Source: Argentina anserina (taxonomy: Eukaryota > Streptophyta > Magnoliopsida > Rosales > Rosaceae). From it: 64,000 nucleotides of DNA. Below are positions 22,089 through 32,839 of this stretch, in pieces; within the stretch, counting starts at the first letter, position 1; each line of letters starts with the position of its first letter. The translations under genes were made by a program, and so were the position numbers. Where the stretch lies: assembly GCF_933775445.1 (NCBI RefSeq), contig NC_065874.1, forward strand, positions 29,334,501 through 29,398,500, given 5' to 3'. The notes below the pieces were generated by a model. That model was not told the origin of the DNA and did no database searches. It saw nothing but the letters and a program-made list of their open reading frames with translations.

Positions 22089-24060
22089 ATGTGCTACCAA
22101 TTTTTGCATAGGACAGAAAAACTTCCCAGGTATTTCATCTTAGTGGGTAGTTTCCTCTGGATAACAGTTGAAAATGTCGTATTCATCTTTACTACCTTCT
22201 CCTCCCTAGTCTGTTTCCGTGAAGTGCAAAGCTCTTTTAAGAATTTGACATACTTTGGGATTTGCTTGATGCACTCCAACAATGGAAGGTTAATTTGTAC
22301 CTTCCTAAAAACTTCCAACACTTCCTCATCAAATTTGTCCTTCTTACGTTTAGTAAACCTAGAAGGAAAATGTACACACGAAATAGGATTAATCTTAACT
22401 AAATCACTTGAGTTAGAACTTGTACCTTTTGGTGCCTCTTAGAACGGCACACTTTTCTTCGTAGAGGTCGCTGGATCTTTCTCCAAGTTCTTCTTTATCA
22501 CAATCTCATCATCTTCATCATCAAGATGGGCCGTTTGGGCCTTCTTTAGAACTCTAGGCTGATCCACTAGGTCGAGCCCACTCCTTGTTATGATGGCTTG
22601 GGCTTTCTTGTTCCTTGGGTTGGGTATAACTCCACTTGGTAGCTTTTCTTGTTCAGAGAAACGGCTCATGAAATCAACTATTTGGCCCATATGCGTCTTC
22701 AACTCCGCAATGTCCTTGCTATTTGCTTGTTGGCCAACTACCAAAGTTTGAGTAACGGTGTTTAACTGACTCCACTTGGTAGCTTTTCTTGTTCAGAGAA
22801 ACGGCTCATGAAATCAACTATTTGGCCCATATGCGTCTTCAACTCCGCAATGTCCTTGCTATTTGCTTGTTGGCCAACTACCAAAGTTTGAGTAACGGTG
22901 TTTAACTGACTCTGCCCAACCGCCAAAGACTTCAACATTTCATCATAATTGGGGGAACTTGTCACGTTTAGAGGTGAGACATTAAGATTGGGAGCTTGCA
23001 GTCTTGCAAACAAACCATATGGGTGAGGCCCTATTGCATAGCATTCTATTGTGGCCTAAGCACATTGTCATTGTTGGACCATCGAAAATTTGGATGATCA
23101 CGTAAACCAGGGTCGTAAGTATTGGAGAACGGATTGTACCTCTGACCTCCCTGATAACCAAGGACATTCACTTCCTCATATCCTCTACCAGAAGTAACTT
23201 GGGAACACTGATCAGTGGGGAGCCCCTCCATACAAATGTCGCAAACTTGTGCTCCAGTTGTTCTCATAAACTCACTCATCATCTTGGAAAGCTTGTCAAC
23301 CTTGTCCTCTAGAGCAGAATCTGTACTCGAATTTTTCTCATATACTTGTCTTGTGGAACTAGCAGATGTTCCAAATTGCTAATTGTTCATGGCTCTTTTC
23401 AACAATAGATCATTTGCTACCACATTACTCTTATCTAGAAATGATCCACCTGCTGCTGAATCTAGAAACTCTCTCTCCATTTATAGCAATCCTTCATATA
23501 AATACTGAAGCAACATACCTTCTCTAATCCCATGGGATGGGCAAGATGTTATAAGAGATTTGAACCTCTCATAGTAATTGTAGAATGACTCATCTTACCC
23601 TTGCTTGATTCATGTTATTGCTTCCTGATGTGTGTCACCCTTGATGAGGGAAAATAATCCATGAAGTAATACGACCAGCAAGTACTTCAAACAACCACTT
23701 TTGAGCTCGATCCTCTAATGAATATGGAAACGCTCTCATCTTCACTATCTGAATATCAGCTCCTCTGGGGCACATTGTCTCACAATTGAACTAAAACAAT
23801 GTAAGATGTTGATTGGGGTCATCTCTTGAGAGTCCATAGAACTTAGGAAAATGATGTAGGAACCCATTCTTCAACAAAAAATCACTCGTCTCGCCCTCAT
23901 CTGGAACAAGGTACGCTATGTTAGAGGGTGATGTCCCCCCAACTGCTTCTTCTACTTGGCCATTCTACTCTCTGATCGATGCCATTTCTGATTCTAGAAC
24001 TAGGTTTTCCTCCATTAGGCTTTGAACTGTGGGCTCTGAATCAGGTAAATCGAAATTCAA
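22089..24060 (-). pseudogene. Athila gag remnant with internal tandem duplication
   Basis: Minus-strand fragments at 22439-22744, 22762-23013 and 23046-23282 carry gag-like features: coiled-coil-prone ANSKDIAELKTHMGQIVDFM, and CDICMEG as a trace of a Cys-rich motif. Further upstream fragments reach about 24050. A 140-bp segment is duplicated in tandem (22630-22769 and 22770-22909). Stops and frameshifts are frequent. Confidence 0.75.
22630..22909. repeat. Exact-looking 140-bp tandem duplication inside gag
   Basis: The unit starting CTCCACTTGGTAGC is found at 22630 and again at 22770. The two copies appear identical through TTTAACTGA. Because 140 is not a multiple of three, the second copy shifts the frame. 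Identity inside an otherwise old element points to a late duplication or to an assembly artefact. Confidence 0.9.
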
Positions 24061-25343
24061 TTGGCCCAAAGGACACAGGCTTGTCAATAATTCTAACTCT
24101 GGATCCGCAAAGAATAATGAGTTAAGCCCACACTACAACTTGATGAAGTTAGAAATGGTGAAATTGATCTAAAGTCTCTTCCTTTGTGAAATGAACAATC
24201 TGAGTTGATGGAAACGTTATCTCCCTCTCCTTGTAGTTGAATTCTCTTCAGGAGTTCACTCACTAAACTTAGACATGAAAAGATTAAGTCTTAGCAACTT
24301 TACATAGTATGAAATACAAATATGAGTAAATAAAGACTTTATTTCTTCATTTCTCTTTCTTTGTTTTTCTTTCTTTTTTTTGTTATAGAAATGTAGGACT
24401 AACACTATGTCTAATTGATTTTATTCACATAATCCTAAAATTTAAGGTACGTGGAGTAGAGGAGCTAACTGTACAATAGACTGAGACAGCCCCAGGTAGG
24501 GTCTTGCTTTTATCTGATATACCTTCAATTTTTAGGGTATCATTTTCTTTTGAAACTATATATACTTATTTATACAAAGTTATTTTCTAATTTATAAAGC
24601 AAGGTGCACGTGCGGCCTAAGTATGTCGTATAGATACAAACTCATTCATTTGTTTTAAAAGGCTGGATAACTAGATTCAGATATAATCGCAAGGCATGAC
24701 TCATTTGTTGGACACCACATAGGCTACACCCTCGAAATGATGTTTCCACTGTCAACTACATCACTGAGATGTATGTCAGTCTATGGGCCTCTGAGATCCA
24801 ATTTTATAAACTTTAAACGAGTGTAATGAAAATAGCATGCCCTTTACTAAGCTCGAAATAAATGTGTATTAGACTACTCACAAAGTGTTAATAAAAGTTG
24901 TCATCAACCTCAAGCGACCTTAGCAAGATACAAATGGAGGGCTAATGCTAATATTAACAAAATGAACTTTACCTATTATGTTTTCTTTAAAACTTACAAT
25001 AAACTAACAATAAATAAATATTTAACTTCCTAAAAATTTAATAAAGTGTAATAAGTATTCCTATACGCATACTACTACAAAACGTAATAAATAATACATA
25101 CACAAAGAATAAAACAAACAACAAATTTTTTTTCTACAATTTATAAGTTTTTTTATACATTTTTACACTTTACAAAAAGAAAACAAATAAAGTAAATTTT
25201 TTTACAGAATGTTACTGTTCACAATTACCGAATTATTGTTCCCCGTACTGTTCACAGGAATTTATTTTTACAAATATACAATTATACAAATCACAATATA
25301 GTACAAAATTAACACTTCAAATAATTGAGTATTTCTCAATTCA
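24061..25343 (-). other. Athila 5' leader region
   Basis: AT-rich sequence between gag and the primer site on the minus strand, with no convincing frame. It is shared with the second Athila copy: 24380-25100 matches 49560-50280, including GGTACGTGGA and TTGGACACCAC. It probably holds the untranslated leader. Confidence 0.65.
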
Positions 25344-25358
25344 CCGGCAGCGGCGCCA
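25344..25358 (-). other. tRNA-Asp-type primer binding site of the Athila element
   Basis: On the minus strand the LTR is followed after four bases by TGGCGCCGCTGCCGG. This complements the 3' end of plant tRNA-Asp (CCGGCAACGGCGCCA) with one mismatch. tRNA-Asp priming is characteristic of Athila-type elements. Confidence 0.88.
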
Positions 25359-25362
25359 AAAT

Positions 25363-27199
25363 TGATAGTGTTCTAAGGCATCTATAATAAACCCTGTAAA
25401 ATATCATCGTTATAATAAAATAAGCAGGGATCGTTCAGTCCGGAGAATTGAAGGGAACTCTAAACTTTTAGTGTTAACAAATAATATGGGTTTTGAGATT
25501 GATTATTAACTACTAAACTAAAACATAAATAACTATTTACATGATCGATTTCTCTTTACCAAACTAAACCAAATTCATCAATGCACCACATAATTACAAG
25601 TTTGGTTCTATAATGCATTCTAATTCATCTGATTACATACTTTTAGATACCATTACAATTAGAGCCTTAGGGGAACATATAATCGTGCTAGATTTCTATT
25701 TACTTAGGGCCTCAATTACATTGCATGCAATCAAGTTTAACAACACTTAGGGTAGAAATCAAACAAAATTACATTTAAGCACCAAATCTTTGTTGGAGAC
25801 ATGCTTCACGGTGGCATCACTAACCATGGGATATATGTAAATTTATAGAATTTCCCACTTTAATATACACAAACCGAACTTACTTAGTGCATGATTCGAT
25901 TTGTGTCAATATGGATGATGAAGATAACACTCAGATACAATCTTAGGGATTGCATTCAAGTACTAAATTTGTATGCATATATCTAAAAGTATATGAGAAC
26001 AAGTAAAAGAAAAGTATAACACAACAATAGAAATACAAACTTCAATAATTATAAGAACATAGATTCGGCATAATCTCAAAAACATATCAAATACAATCTG
26101 AAGATTTTGAAACAAATACAAAACTAATATTTCCAAATATACAACAAACTACAATCTTCATAGACAAAGAATTGTAGATTAACACAAATAAACGAAGTCA
26201 TGGCGATGACTTGCGAGAATCACACATTGTAGGAACCTTAGAGGTACGGCTGCAATAGGTGAAACTCGGTGGAGATGATAATGGTTTTGAGGTGGACGGC
26301 TTGGCTAATTTGTGAGGGAAGTTTATGGTGGTGTTTTGATAGAGTTTCAACTCTTAAATGCTAAGGAGAAGTGATTATTTTTCTGTGTGAATGATGTGCT
26401 ATTTATAGAAGAGTTTTGGCACCTTGATTATTATAGCTTGAACTTTTTCTCCTCAATTTATGAGTTATCTCATTCTTTCTATCTTGCATTATCTTTTTTT
26501 TTTTACTTAATCCCTCCTTTATCTCTTCCTTTTTTTCTCTTTTTCTTTCACTTATTTTTGTCATTAGTGGGTGCAATCTCTTTTGATCAATTACGTCTTT
26601 TTCTCTTTTAATTTAGTTGTCTCCTTCTTTCTTTATTTTTCTCTTTTGCTTTGACTTTTCCTCTATTTTTTTTCATTCTAGCTACACAATCTCATCTTTA
26701 AAATCTAAAAAAAAAAGAACAAGAATAAAGACAAGATAATTCATATAAACTTATCATAATCTAGACAAATATTATCTTAAAAAAACATATGTGATAGATA
26801 AGCTCAATTAGATTAGGAAAGTTTCAATTTCACAACAAGGAACTTTCTCAATTAAATTATTAGAATATGAAAGTACGATTAGGGAAGTTACGGAATAAGA
26901 GTTTCAATTCAAGTAAGACTATCCCAAATAGTACGTTTCCTAGTCTAAAAAAGATTCTTAATGCAAGTATGATTCTCAATATATCGCCAATGCAACAGAA
27001 ACGTCGAAGGATGAAGACTCCTAACCCAATTAGGTTTTCTAGTCCAACAAGGATTCTAGACCATTTCTGCGTTTTCAACTCGTTTAAGCACAAAAATGCC
27101 ATCAATGTCACCGAAGACTCCTAATACGACTCAATGACTCGAAATTACAATAATAAGGGCTAATTAAAGTACAAATGGAGGTAAAAACATGTTAAAAAC
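25363..27199 (-). repeat. Right LTR (5' LTR of the minus-strand Athila element), outer end lost
   Basis: It starts TGATAGTGTTCTAAGG at 25363 and aligns with 14872-16818. It breaks off at GTTAAAAAC, before the final GCACAAAGTGCTCCTATCA, and runs straight into TCAAAGACAT of the GRAS pseudogene. The missing stretch would include the 5' terminus and target duplication. Confidence 0.88.
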
Positions 27200-27330
27200 T
27201 CAAAGACATACCTGAATCACTGGGAAGGGAAAGTGTTTTGCTGGATTCAAGATGTGTTTGAAACCCAGTGTCAAGATTTGGATTGGAAGTGAGTGAATAT
27301 AAGATGTGACCGAAGTTGAATCTTTCTAAG
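27200..27330 (-). pseudogene. psi-A1 GRAS pseudogene, extreme N-terminal segment
   Basis: This aligns with 53090-53220 of block B. On the minus strand it encodes a diverged version of the start of the intact protein, with a leading phenylalanine-rich stretch and a Ser-rich linker. It resumes psi-A1 after the Athila insertion. No start codon could be assigned. Confidence 0.75.
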
Positions 27331-28030
27331 GTATGCATGGACGGAATCTATCCAAGAAAACCTGCTCAGATTTCAAAAAACCCAAGTGCAGTACCAGATT
27401 TTGGAAAAGATGACCAAGAAGCACAGTGAAGTGAATATTGGGAAGAAGATCTAGGCTATGGACACAGGAATATGAATATTACAGGTTATGGACACATGCA
27501 TGTATATATTTTCCCAGAAAATGTAAGCTTTTTTCAGAACTAATTTCCATAGCAATGATCCTTCTGGGAAGGTCATGAACTTCTACTAGTCAAAAGCCGC
27601 CTTCGAATAATTGCATACAACATTATGGACACCAGAGATATACTGATCCGACTTTTGTGTCAGTCTTGAATATAATTTCTGATGTTGATAGCACTCCCTG
27701 CTCATGTTAATAATATCCTCGGATCAGTCTTCTCAAAATTCAAGCAGCTGTTGAACATTTTGCATGTGACAGTGTACAATTGATGATGTCAATGTTTGGC
27801 TAAGGGCAGTTTGTGCCTTCCAGGTTACGCAATTCAAGAAGAGCAGCTAACCTTGACTTCGATACTTTGAACATGACAGGTCCTCATGTTGAATTGTGGC
27901 CAACAATTTCAGACATGTTTTCTTAAACTTGTTACAACCGTTAAATACCAAACGACATGAGCTTAATCTGGCGACACTTGGTTAGCTGGTTTCATTATAT
28001 GCTACATGAAGCTAGAAGCTGTTTGAACTT
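27331..28030. other. Shared intergenic region between divergent GRAS pseudogenes (block A)
   Basis: About 700 bp between psi-A1 (minus) and psi-A2 (plus), so it was once a bidirectional promoter region. It aligns with block B at 53220-53280, 53860-53917 and 55838-56890, where extra elements are inserted. A single TAA at 27608-27610 is the empty site of the PIF/Harbinger element in block B. No gene was seen. Confidence 0.8.
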
Positions 28031-28211
28031 GCAAATGGCTTGCCGTGTTGATAGGCCCAAAACTCATTATCGCTACTTTGATTGGGCCTTGCAATGTTCA
28101 GGCCCAGAACTCGGTGAAAAATCATTCTATGATCTTCTCAATCCAAAGTATCGCCTTTCATTTGACCAGCGTCCCATTTCTGCGTACTCATGATGATTCC
28201 AGAGTTGTCAT
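28031..28211 (+). pseudogene. psi-A2 GRAS pseudogene, N-terminal fragment
   Basis: The plus strand encodes ...EKSFYDLLNPKYRLSF, matching the conserved AAEKSFYDVL segment of the intact genes, with a deletion just before it relative to psi-B2. The fragment ends at 28211 where a hAT element is inserted. TGA codons near 28190 break the frame. Confidence 0.8.
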
Positions 28212-28851
28212 CTAAGTAGCACGGACACGGACACGAGTGTCCGTATTAGACACGATTTGATACGTAGACACGGCATATAGAAATTTTTTTGGACACGGAC
28301 ACGTGGTATACACGTTAATTAAATATTATTTTTAATATATATATTTATTAAAAAAATATTTTATAAATTTGAAAGTATTTAGAATTGTAGATGTATATAT
28401 ATGTCAAAGTGCGCATTAAAATGATAAAAACATAACTTGTTAGAATGACTAAAGACTTGATAAGTACCTTGGATAACCAAAGTTCGAATCCCACCACAAG
28501 CATTCTTATTTTTATCACGAGTTTTTCTCCTAATATATATTAAAGTGTGCATAAATATAACAAAAACTGAATATGTTGGAATGGTTGAGGAGTTGTTGAG
28601 TGCCTTGGATGACCAAGGTTCGATTCCCACCATAAGCACTTTCACTTTTATTATGAGTTGGTGCGTGTCCGCGTGTCCGATTTGGACACTCGCGTGTCCG
28701 GGCCGTGTCCAAAGTCAGTTCGCGTGTCCAAATGCGGACACTCGTGTCCGGCACGTATTGGGGCGTGTCCGACGTGTCCGTGTGCGTGTTCGACAATGTG
28801 GTAGTGCCATTGGTTGTCATTACGGAGTAATGGCATGTCCGTGCAACCTAG
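28212..28851. mobile_element. hAT-type element with perfect 8-bp duplication, in psi-A2
   Basis: The ends are CTAAGTAGCACGGACA and, on the complementary strand, CTAGGTTGCACGGACA (13 of 16 match). GTTGTCAT flanks both sides (28204-28211 and 28852-28859). The empty site is GTTGTCAT at 57068-57075 in psi-B2. Subterminal regions are packed with GGACACG/CGTGTCC motifs in both orientations. No transposase frame is present. A third GTTGTCAT occurs inside the element at 28813, probably a chance or earlier duplication. Confidence 0.9.
28380..28650. repeat. Diverged direct repeat of about 115 bp inside the hAT element
   Basis: Segments 28395-28510 and 28545-28650 share the layout TATATAT...AAAGTG.GCAT, a central GTTGGAATG-like part, CCTTGGAT-ACCAA and GTTCGA-TCCCACCA. 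The final part resembles a tRNA-gene B box (GGTTCGATTCC at 28618). Whether this is a tRNA-derived insertion or simple duplication is unclear. Confidence 0.55.
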
Positions 28852-28859
28852 GTTGTCAT

Positions 28860-28997
28860 AGTAGTGCCATCGGCTCTATTACTCCTTTTACTCCTAAGAC
28901 ATCCAACTCATGTCCAATCTTCCTTTGCAGAGTCTACATCAGATACCGTTTCGTTCCATGTTCACTTGGATTCAGGGATTAAGCGGGGAAGTAATCA
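28860..28997 (+). pseudogene. psi-A2 GRAS pseudogene, continuation then truncation
   Basis: This matches psi-B2 at 57076-57240, including TCTATTACTCC, CTTTGCAG.GTCTACATCA and GATTCA.GGATTAAG.GGAAGTAATC. A 25-bp or so deletion near 28970 is present. Homology to GRAS stops at about 28997; the rest of the gene, including the whole GRAS domain, is gone from block A. Confidence 0.8.
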
Positions 28998-29125
28998 GAA
29001 ATGTTGTGTTCAATCTGCCAATTGCTAGATTATTGTTCAAATAATGCTCACCAATATGTCATCCACCATATTCTTCTCACTATGAACATGCATTATGGAG
29101 TAAGACTCAAAAAATTCCTTAAGAA

Positions 29126-29930
29126 CAGTGGCAGATCCGGAAATAATTTTCAGCTAAGGCAAAGAAAAATTTTCTTGTCACTTGAAAATAGGATCCAACT
29201 CATTAATTGAAAAAATTAGAGTATAACTTTTCAATCAGTAACGAGACGATAACAAAAATATACAATCAATTCAACGAACTCAAGAAAAGTTTAGTAATCA
29301 ACAATTGCTATAATAACAATTTAGAATTTATTGTTTACATGTTTAAATTATAAAAATATTCAATAAATTCAATCAAATTTTTTGACAAAGCATCTCAGGA
29401 AAACTAATTTACATTAAGATTAAACACTCAAATAACCAACGCTTAAAAACAATTAAATTTTAGACATATGAATAAATTTATTGAATCAAGAACTTACTTC
29501 AGAAAATTCAACAAAAATCATTGTGTACGCCTGTTTGGAGGAGATGGGAGAACCTTTTTCAACTTTGGAAGAACCCTTTTCAACTTAGTTTTGGGGTCTG
29601 GCTCTTTGGAAATCAAGACATAGAGAAACCTTGTTAGACTATTGGTCTATTAGACTTGATTGATATTGATTTGAGGAGTTGACGAGTCATGCGGACAACT
29701 TGCATCTCGACGTCGTTATATGGCTCAATTAACAAGAAGCACGACATTTGTTTTGGGTTGCAGAAAGGAAAAAAAAACTGTTTTTGCAAGTCGTCTTCTT
29801 TTTCTAACATTCACCGGATTTTGCCCTTTTTACATGGCTTTTTTCAAGAAAAACTCTGCACTCTAAGCCTAGAGTCAAGAACCGAGCCTAGGCAATTGCC
29901 TAGGCTTGCCCATGAATGAATCCGTCACTG
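29126..29930. mobile_element. hAT-type element, 8-bp duplication with one mismatch
   Basis: The ends are CAGTGGCAGATCC and, complementary, CAGTGACGGATTC (10 of 13). The CAGTGGCGGAT-like start is typical of plant hAT elements. The flanks are CTTAAGAA (29118-29125) and CTCAAGAA (29931-29938). The 805-bp interior shows no transposase; the right part has a small palindrome CCTAGGCAATTGCCTAGG. Confidence 0.82.
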
Positions 29931-29938
29931 CTCAAGAA

Positions 29939-30466
29939 AATGCAATTTCTGATCAAAGTCGCTAGAGGATGTCTAAGTGCAAAAATGGGAGCTTCAGTTC
30001 TTGTTGTTTTCTTTTTATATATATTTATAACTCTTATTGCAGCTTGTATCTTTGTATAATATGTAGATGTATCTAATGTGCTTTCATATGAAATGGATGT
30101 CTTTTATTTGGTAGGAATATCGGCTTTAAAATCTTATTTAGCTGCATCTAATGTGCTTTCACTTGGTGTGTTTTTTTTATAAGGATATCGGCTTTGAAAT
30201 CTTGTTTAGTGTGGATTAATAACATGCTTTTTTTTTGTCTAACAAAAAACTTAAATATTACAACGAATATTTTTCGAACTCATGACCTCCTACATAGAGG
30301 GAAAAGTAGTGTCGTTATACCAAATGGTATTGGTCAGTAATAGGCTTTGAAATCATGTATTAAAAAAAAGAATTAAAGATTGGTTTACACTTTTTAAAAA
30401 AATAATCCGAAAATATAAATTTATTATTGCAAGATAGAGTTAACGTTAGTGAGAAATAAGTATGGG
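29939..30466. other. Unassigned AT-rich spacer
   Basis: No gene was seen. The short segment 30255-30340 contains a tRNA B-box-like motif on the minus strand (GAGTTCGAA) within a stretch resembling common plant short retroposon sequence, but no ends or poly(A) could be fixed. Confidence 0.45.
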
Positions 30467-30475
30467 ACAAATGTT

Positions 30476-31189
30476 GAGAGATTTTAAATACACAACTCAA
30501 ATTTCTTAATACACATTCATACTTAATACACCACCTATTTCAATTCTCATTCTAATATGTTTACTAAATACACCACATAAAATACCTAAAATACCCTTGA
30601 ATTAAAAAAATCACAAAATACGTCATTATTTGGATATATAAGGTTACTTTTTACAGTGATTAGTATATTAATACATATATATATATATTAACATCGTATA
30701 GATGTTCATATCGATTCTTGTTTGTTCTTACAAATTATTATATATTGCAATTATTTTTTTTTCAAATTCTTTAACCATAAAAATGATAATCAACATGAAG
30801 AATATTTGTATATATATATATATAAGAGAAATGAATGAATTCATTGTTTGAAGAAGATGAACATTTCTTTGTTAAGAATGTATGAAGATGAAATCTAATG
30901 AAGGATGAAAAATCATAATTATTTTTCATGAATTACCTTGTTTGGGACTCTAAAAATAGAAATGATCTTTTTTTCGGTGAAAATTAAGGAATGAATTGAT
31001 TTTTTGAATCTCCCACTTAATTGTTTCTAAAAATAATTTCTTAGTTTTGATAATTTAATTTATTTTAAATTTTCTGAATTATTACATGTACCTATTTTGG
31101 TCATTCAACATGCATGCAAAATGTTATTTGAATTATTGAATGATAGGGGTGTGCATCAAGAGTTTATGGGTGTGTATTTAAAAATTCTC
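30476..31189. mobile_element. Mutator-like (MULE) MITE with perfect 9-bp duplication
   Basis: ACAAATGTT occurs on both sides (30467-30475 and 31190-31198); nine bases is the Mutator signature. The ends are GAGAGATTTTAAATACACA and, complementary, GAGAATTTTTAAATACACA (17 of 19), beginning with G as expected. The 714-bp interior is AT-rich with no transposase frame. Confidence 0.9.
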
Positions 31190-31198
31190 ACAAATGTT

Positions 31199-32160
31199 AT
31201 TGATATATTTACTCACGAGTTTTTGCTTCCGTTAAAACTCATTTAATAAGGCCTTCTCTGTTGCATAGGATTTGCATGCAGTGTATTAATATGCAGATTT
31301 AGATAACTTTGGATACTGCAGCGCCCTTCTCTCTCTCTCTCTCTCCCTCTCTCTCTAGGGTTAAGGTTCTCTAGGGTTTTAAGTTGTGCGGCGCGACTTC
31401 TATGGCACTTTTGATAGCCTCAGTTGCATCCATGACTGTGAGGTTGGCATCAAAGTTGCCTCTGCAGAAGGAGGATGAACTAGTAGAACTTGGTTTTCTC
31501 CGTCTTCTGGAGAAAGGTTTTCTCCGTCTTCTGGAGAAAGGTTTTCTGCCACCTCGGTGTGATCTCATGAGGGTGAAGAAGGGAGGAGGCTTCTCCGATC
31601 TGATGCCAGTCTCATTGGACTTTGTTTGGTTATGGGTTGAGACCATGGGTCTGCCGGCGGACTTAGGTTTGTGGTGGGATCAGATAACTCAATTAGAATT
31701 GCCCGCAAATCTCCGAAGAAGCGAGGTACTGTGGAGGCCAATGAACTAGATGTAGCCATGTAGGTGATCCAATTGGGGTGGAGGTTCATGTTCCTGCCCC
31801 GGAGGATGAAGGCGGTACCAATGGCACGGGGTAATCCGATTTTGTTTGGAACTCCGGATCCCTACACTTGAGAGTTAGGGTTTCAATTGACATTTGGATC
31901 CGAAAGGTACACTTTGGGTCGCATGCCTAAAGATCTTTGTGTTAAGTCCTAACTTTCTCTGTGTAGTTATTGCTTTTCAGTTTTGAGTTTTTTTTAGTTG
32001 TTTGATTCGAACTTTGATTTATTTATTTTATTTTGTAGTTGTTATAAATAATGAGATCGTTCTTGTACGTTGTATTGGAACTTGTTCTTACTGGACCTAG
32101 CATTAATTGGTCGTTATTGGCTTGATGACTAATGAAGTTATTCATTTTTCTTAAAAATAA
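31199..32160. other. Unassigned region with CT microsatellite and weak open frames
   Basis: A (CT)n tract at 31326-31358 is followed by AGGGTTAAGG...CTAGGGTTTT, like a plant 5' leader. A plus-strand open frame at 31384-31749 contains a doubled unit (LRLLEKGFLRLLEKGF) and no recognised domain. The stretch may be the 5' part of a retroposon or of a broken gene. The copia at 32166 is inserted at its right end. Confidence 0.35.
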
Positions 32161-32165
32161 AACAC

Positions 32166-32349
32166 TGTTCCGGGAGAATTACTATTCTACCCTTATGTGT
32201 GTCTTAGCCTAATAGGTTTCCTGTTAGGAGATAGATTAGCATCTCCGTAATAGATTAGGACTCTGAATCCTACGGGATTGTGGTTTTGTAATGCCTATAT
32301 ATAGGCCCCCATATCATTCAATAATACACAATTATCTCATCCTGAAACA
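32166..32349 (+). repeat. 5' LTR of the copia at 32166-38631
   Basis: 184 bp, TGTTCCGGGAG...CATCCTGAAACA, with a TATA-like GCCTATATATAGG near 32295. It is followed by CGTTATCAGCACG, in the position of the primer site and resembling the TTATCAGCACG form seen in some plant copia elements. Confidence 0.92.
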
Positions 32350-32399
32350 CGTTATCAGCACGTTGCTCTAAAAACCCTGAACTTTTAGAGCCCTATTTT

Positions 32400-32660
32400 T
32401 TTTTTCTCTCTCTCTCTCCTCCGCCGGCCGCCGTCGATTCCAAGCTCCGGCATCTCCTCGCCGGCGCACCTCCCGCAGCCCCTGCACGCTGCCCCCGCAG
32501 CCCCGCGCGCTGCCCCTGCACGCTGCCCCCGCAGCCCCGCGCGCTGCCCCTGCACGCTGCCCTCGCAGCCCCGCACGCTGCCCTGCCCTGCAGCCCCTGC
32601 GACCCCCCCCTGCAGACCCTGCAGACCCTGCAGCCTCCGCAGCCCCGCAGGGTATCCTCC
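32400..32660. repeat. GC-rich tandem repeats in the copia leader
   Basis: After a (CT)n tract, units built from CGCAGCCCC and TGCACGCTGCCC repeat with a period near 42 bp in 32470-32590, followed by a short CTGCAGACC array. This is the most GC-rich part of the window. Frames are open in several registers simply because of the composition; no gene is called. Confidence 0.75.
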
Positions 32661-32839
32661 GCATTCGCTCCGCAAAAACATCTTTTTGCCCCGACAAACC
32701 CCGCATCAGAGGATTCAAAATTGCTCCTCCCGCATATATACGCAATGAACGCGAACTGCACAAGCAAACTCTTCGCTCAAGAGAAGCTACTCCCGTCTTC
32801 TCTACCCTTTTGGGCCTTTAAACTATTTCTTTTTTTTCC

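Larger units (their letters stand above)
14872..27199 (-). mobile_element. Athila-like Ty3/gypsy retrotransposon, decayed, in psi-A1
   Basis: The element runs on the minus strand. LTRs lie at 14872-16843 and 25363-27199; they start TGATAG and differ by roughly 12 per cent over the first 115 bp by eye, so the insertion is old. The tRNA-Asp-type primer site adjoins the right LTR. Order on the minus strand is primer site, gag, protease, RT, RNase H, integrase, matching gypsy. The outer end of the right LTR (about 25 bp with TCCTATCA) and the right target duplication are deleted. The block B empty site is CCCGGGCTC at 53081-53089. All frames carry stops. Confidence 0.93.

Noticed and set aside
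28600..28640. tRNA-like stretch with a perfect B box (GGTTCGATTCC)
   Set aside because: No acceptor stem or anticodon arm could be drawn; it is part of a direct repeat inside a transposon.
28545..28982. 145-codon plus-strand frame
   Set aside because: It runs across the end of a hAT element into GRAS pseudogene sequence and over a target duplication, so it cannot be a natural gene.
32368..32767. Three overlapping minus-strand frames rich in Gly, Ala and Arg
   Set aside because: They are translations of GC-rich tandem repeats in the copia leader, open in all frames because stops are rare in such sequence.
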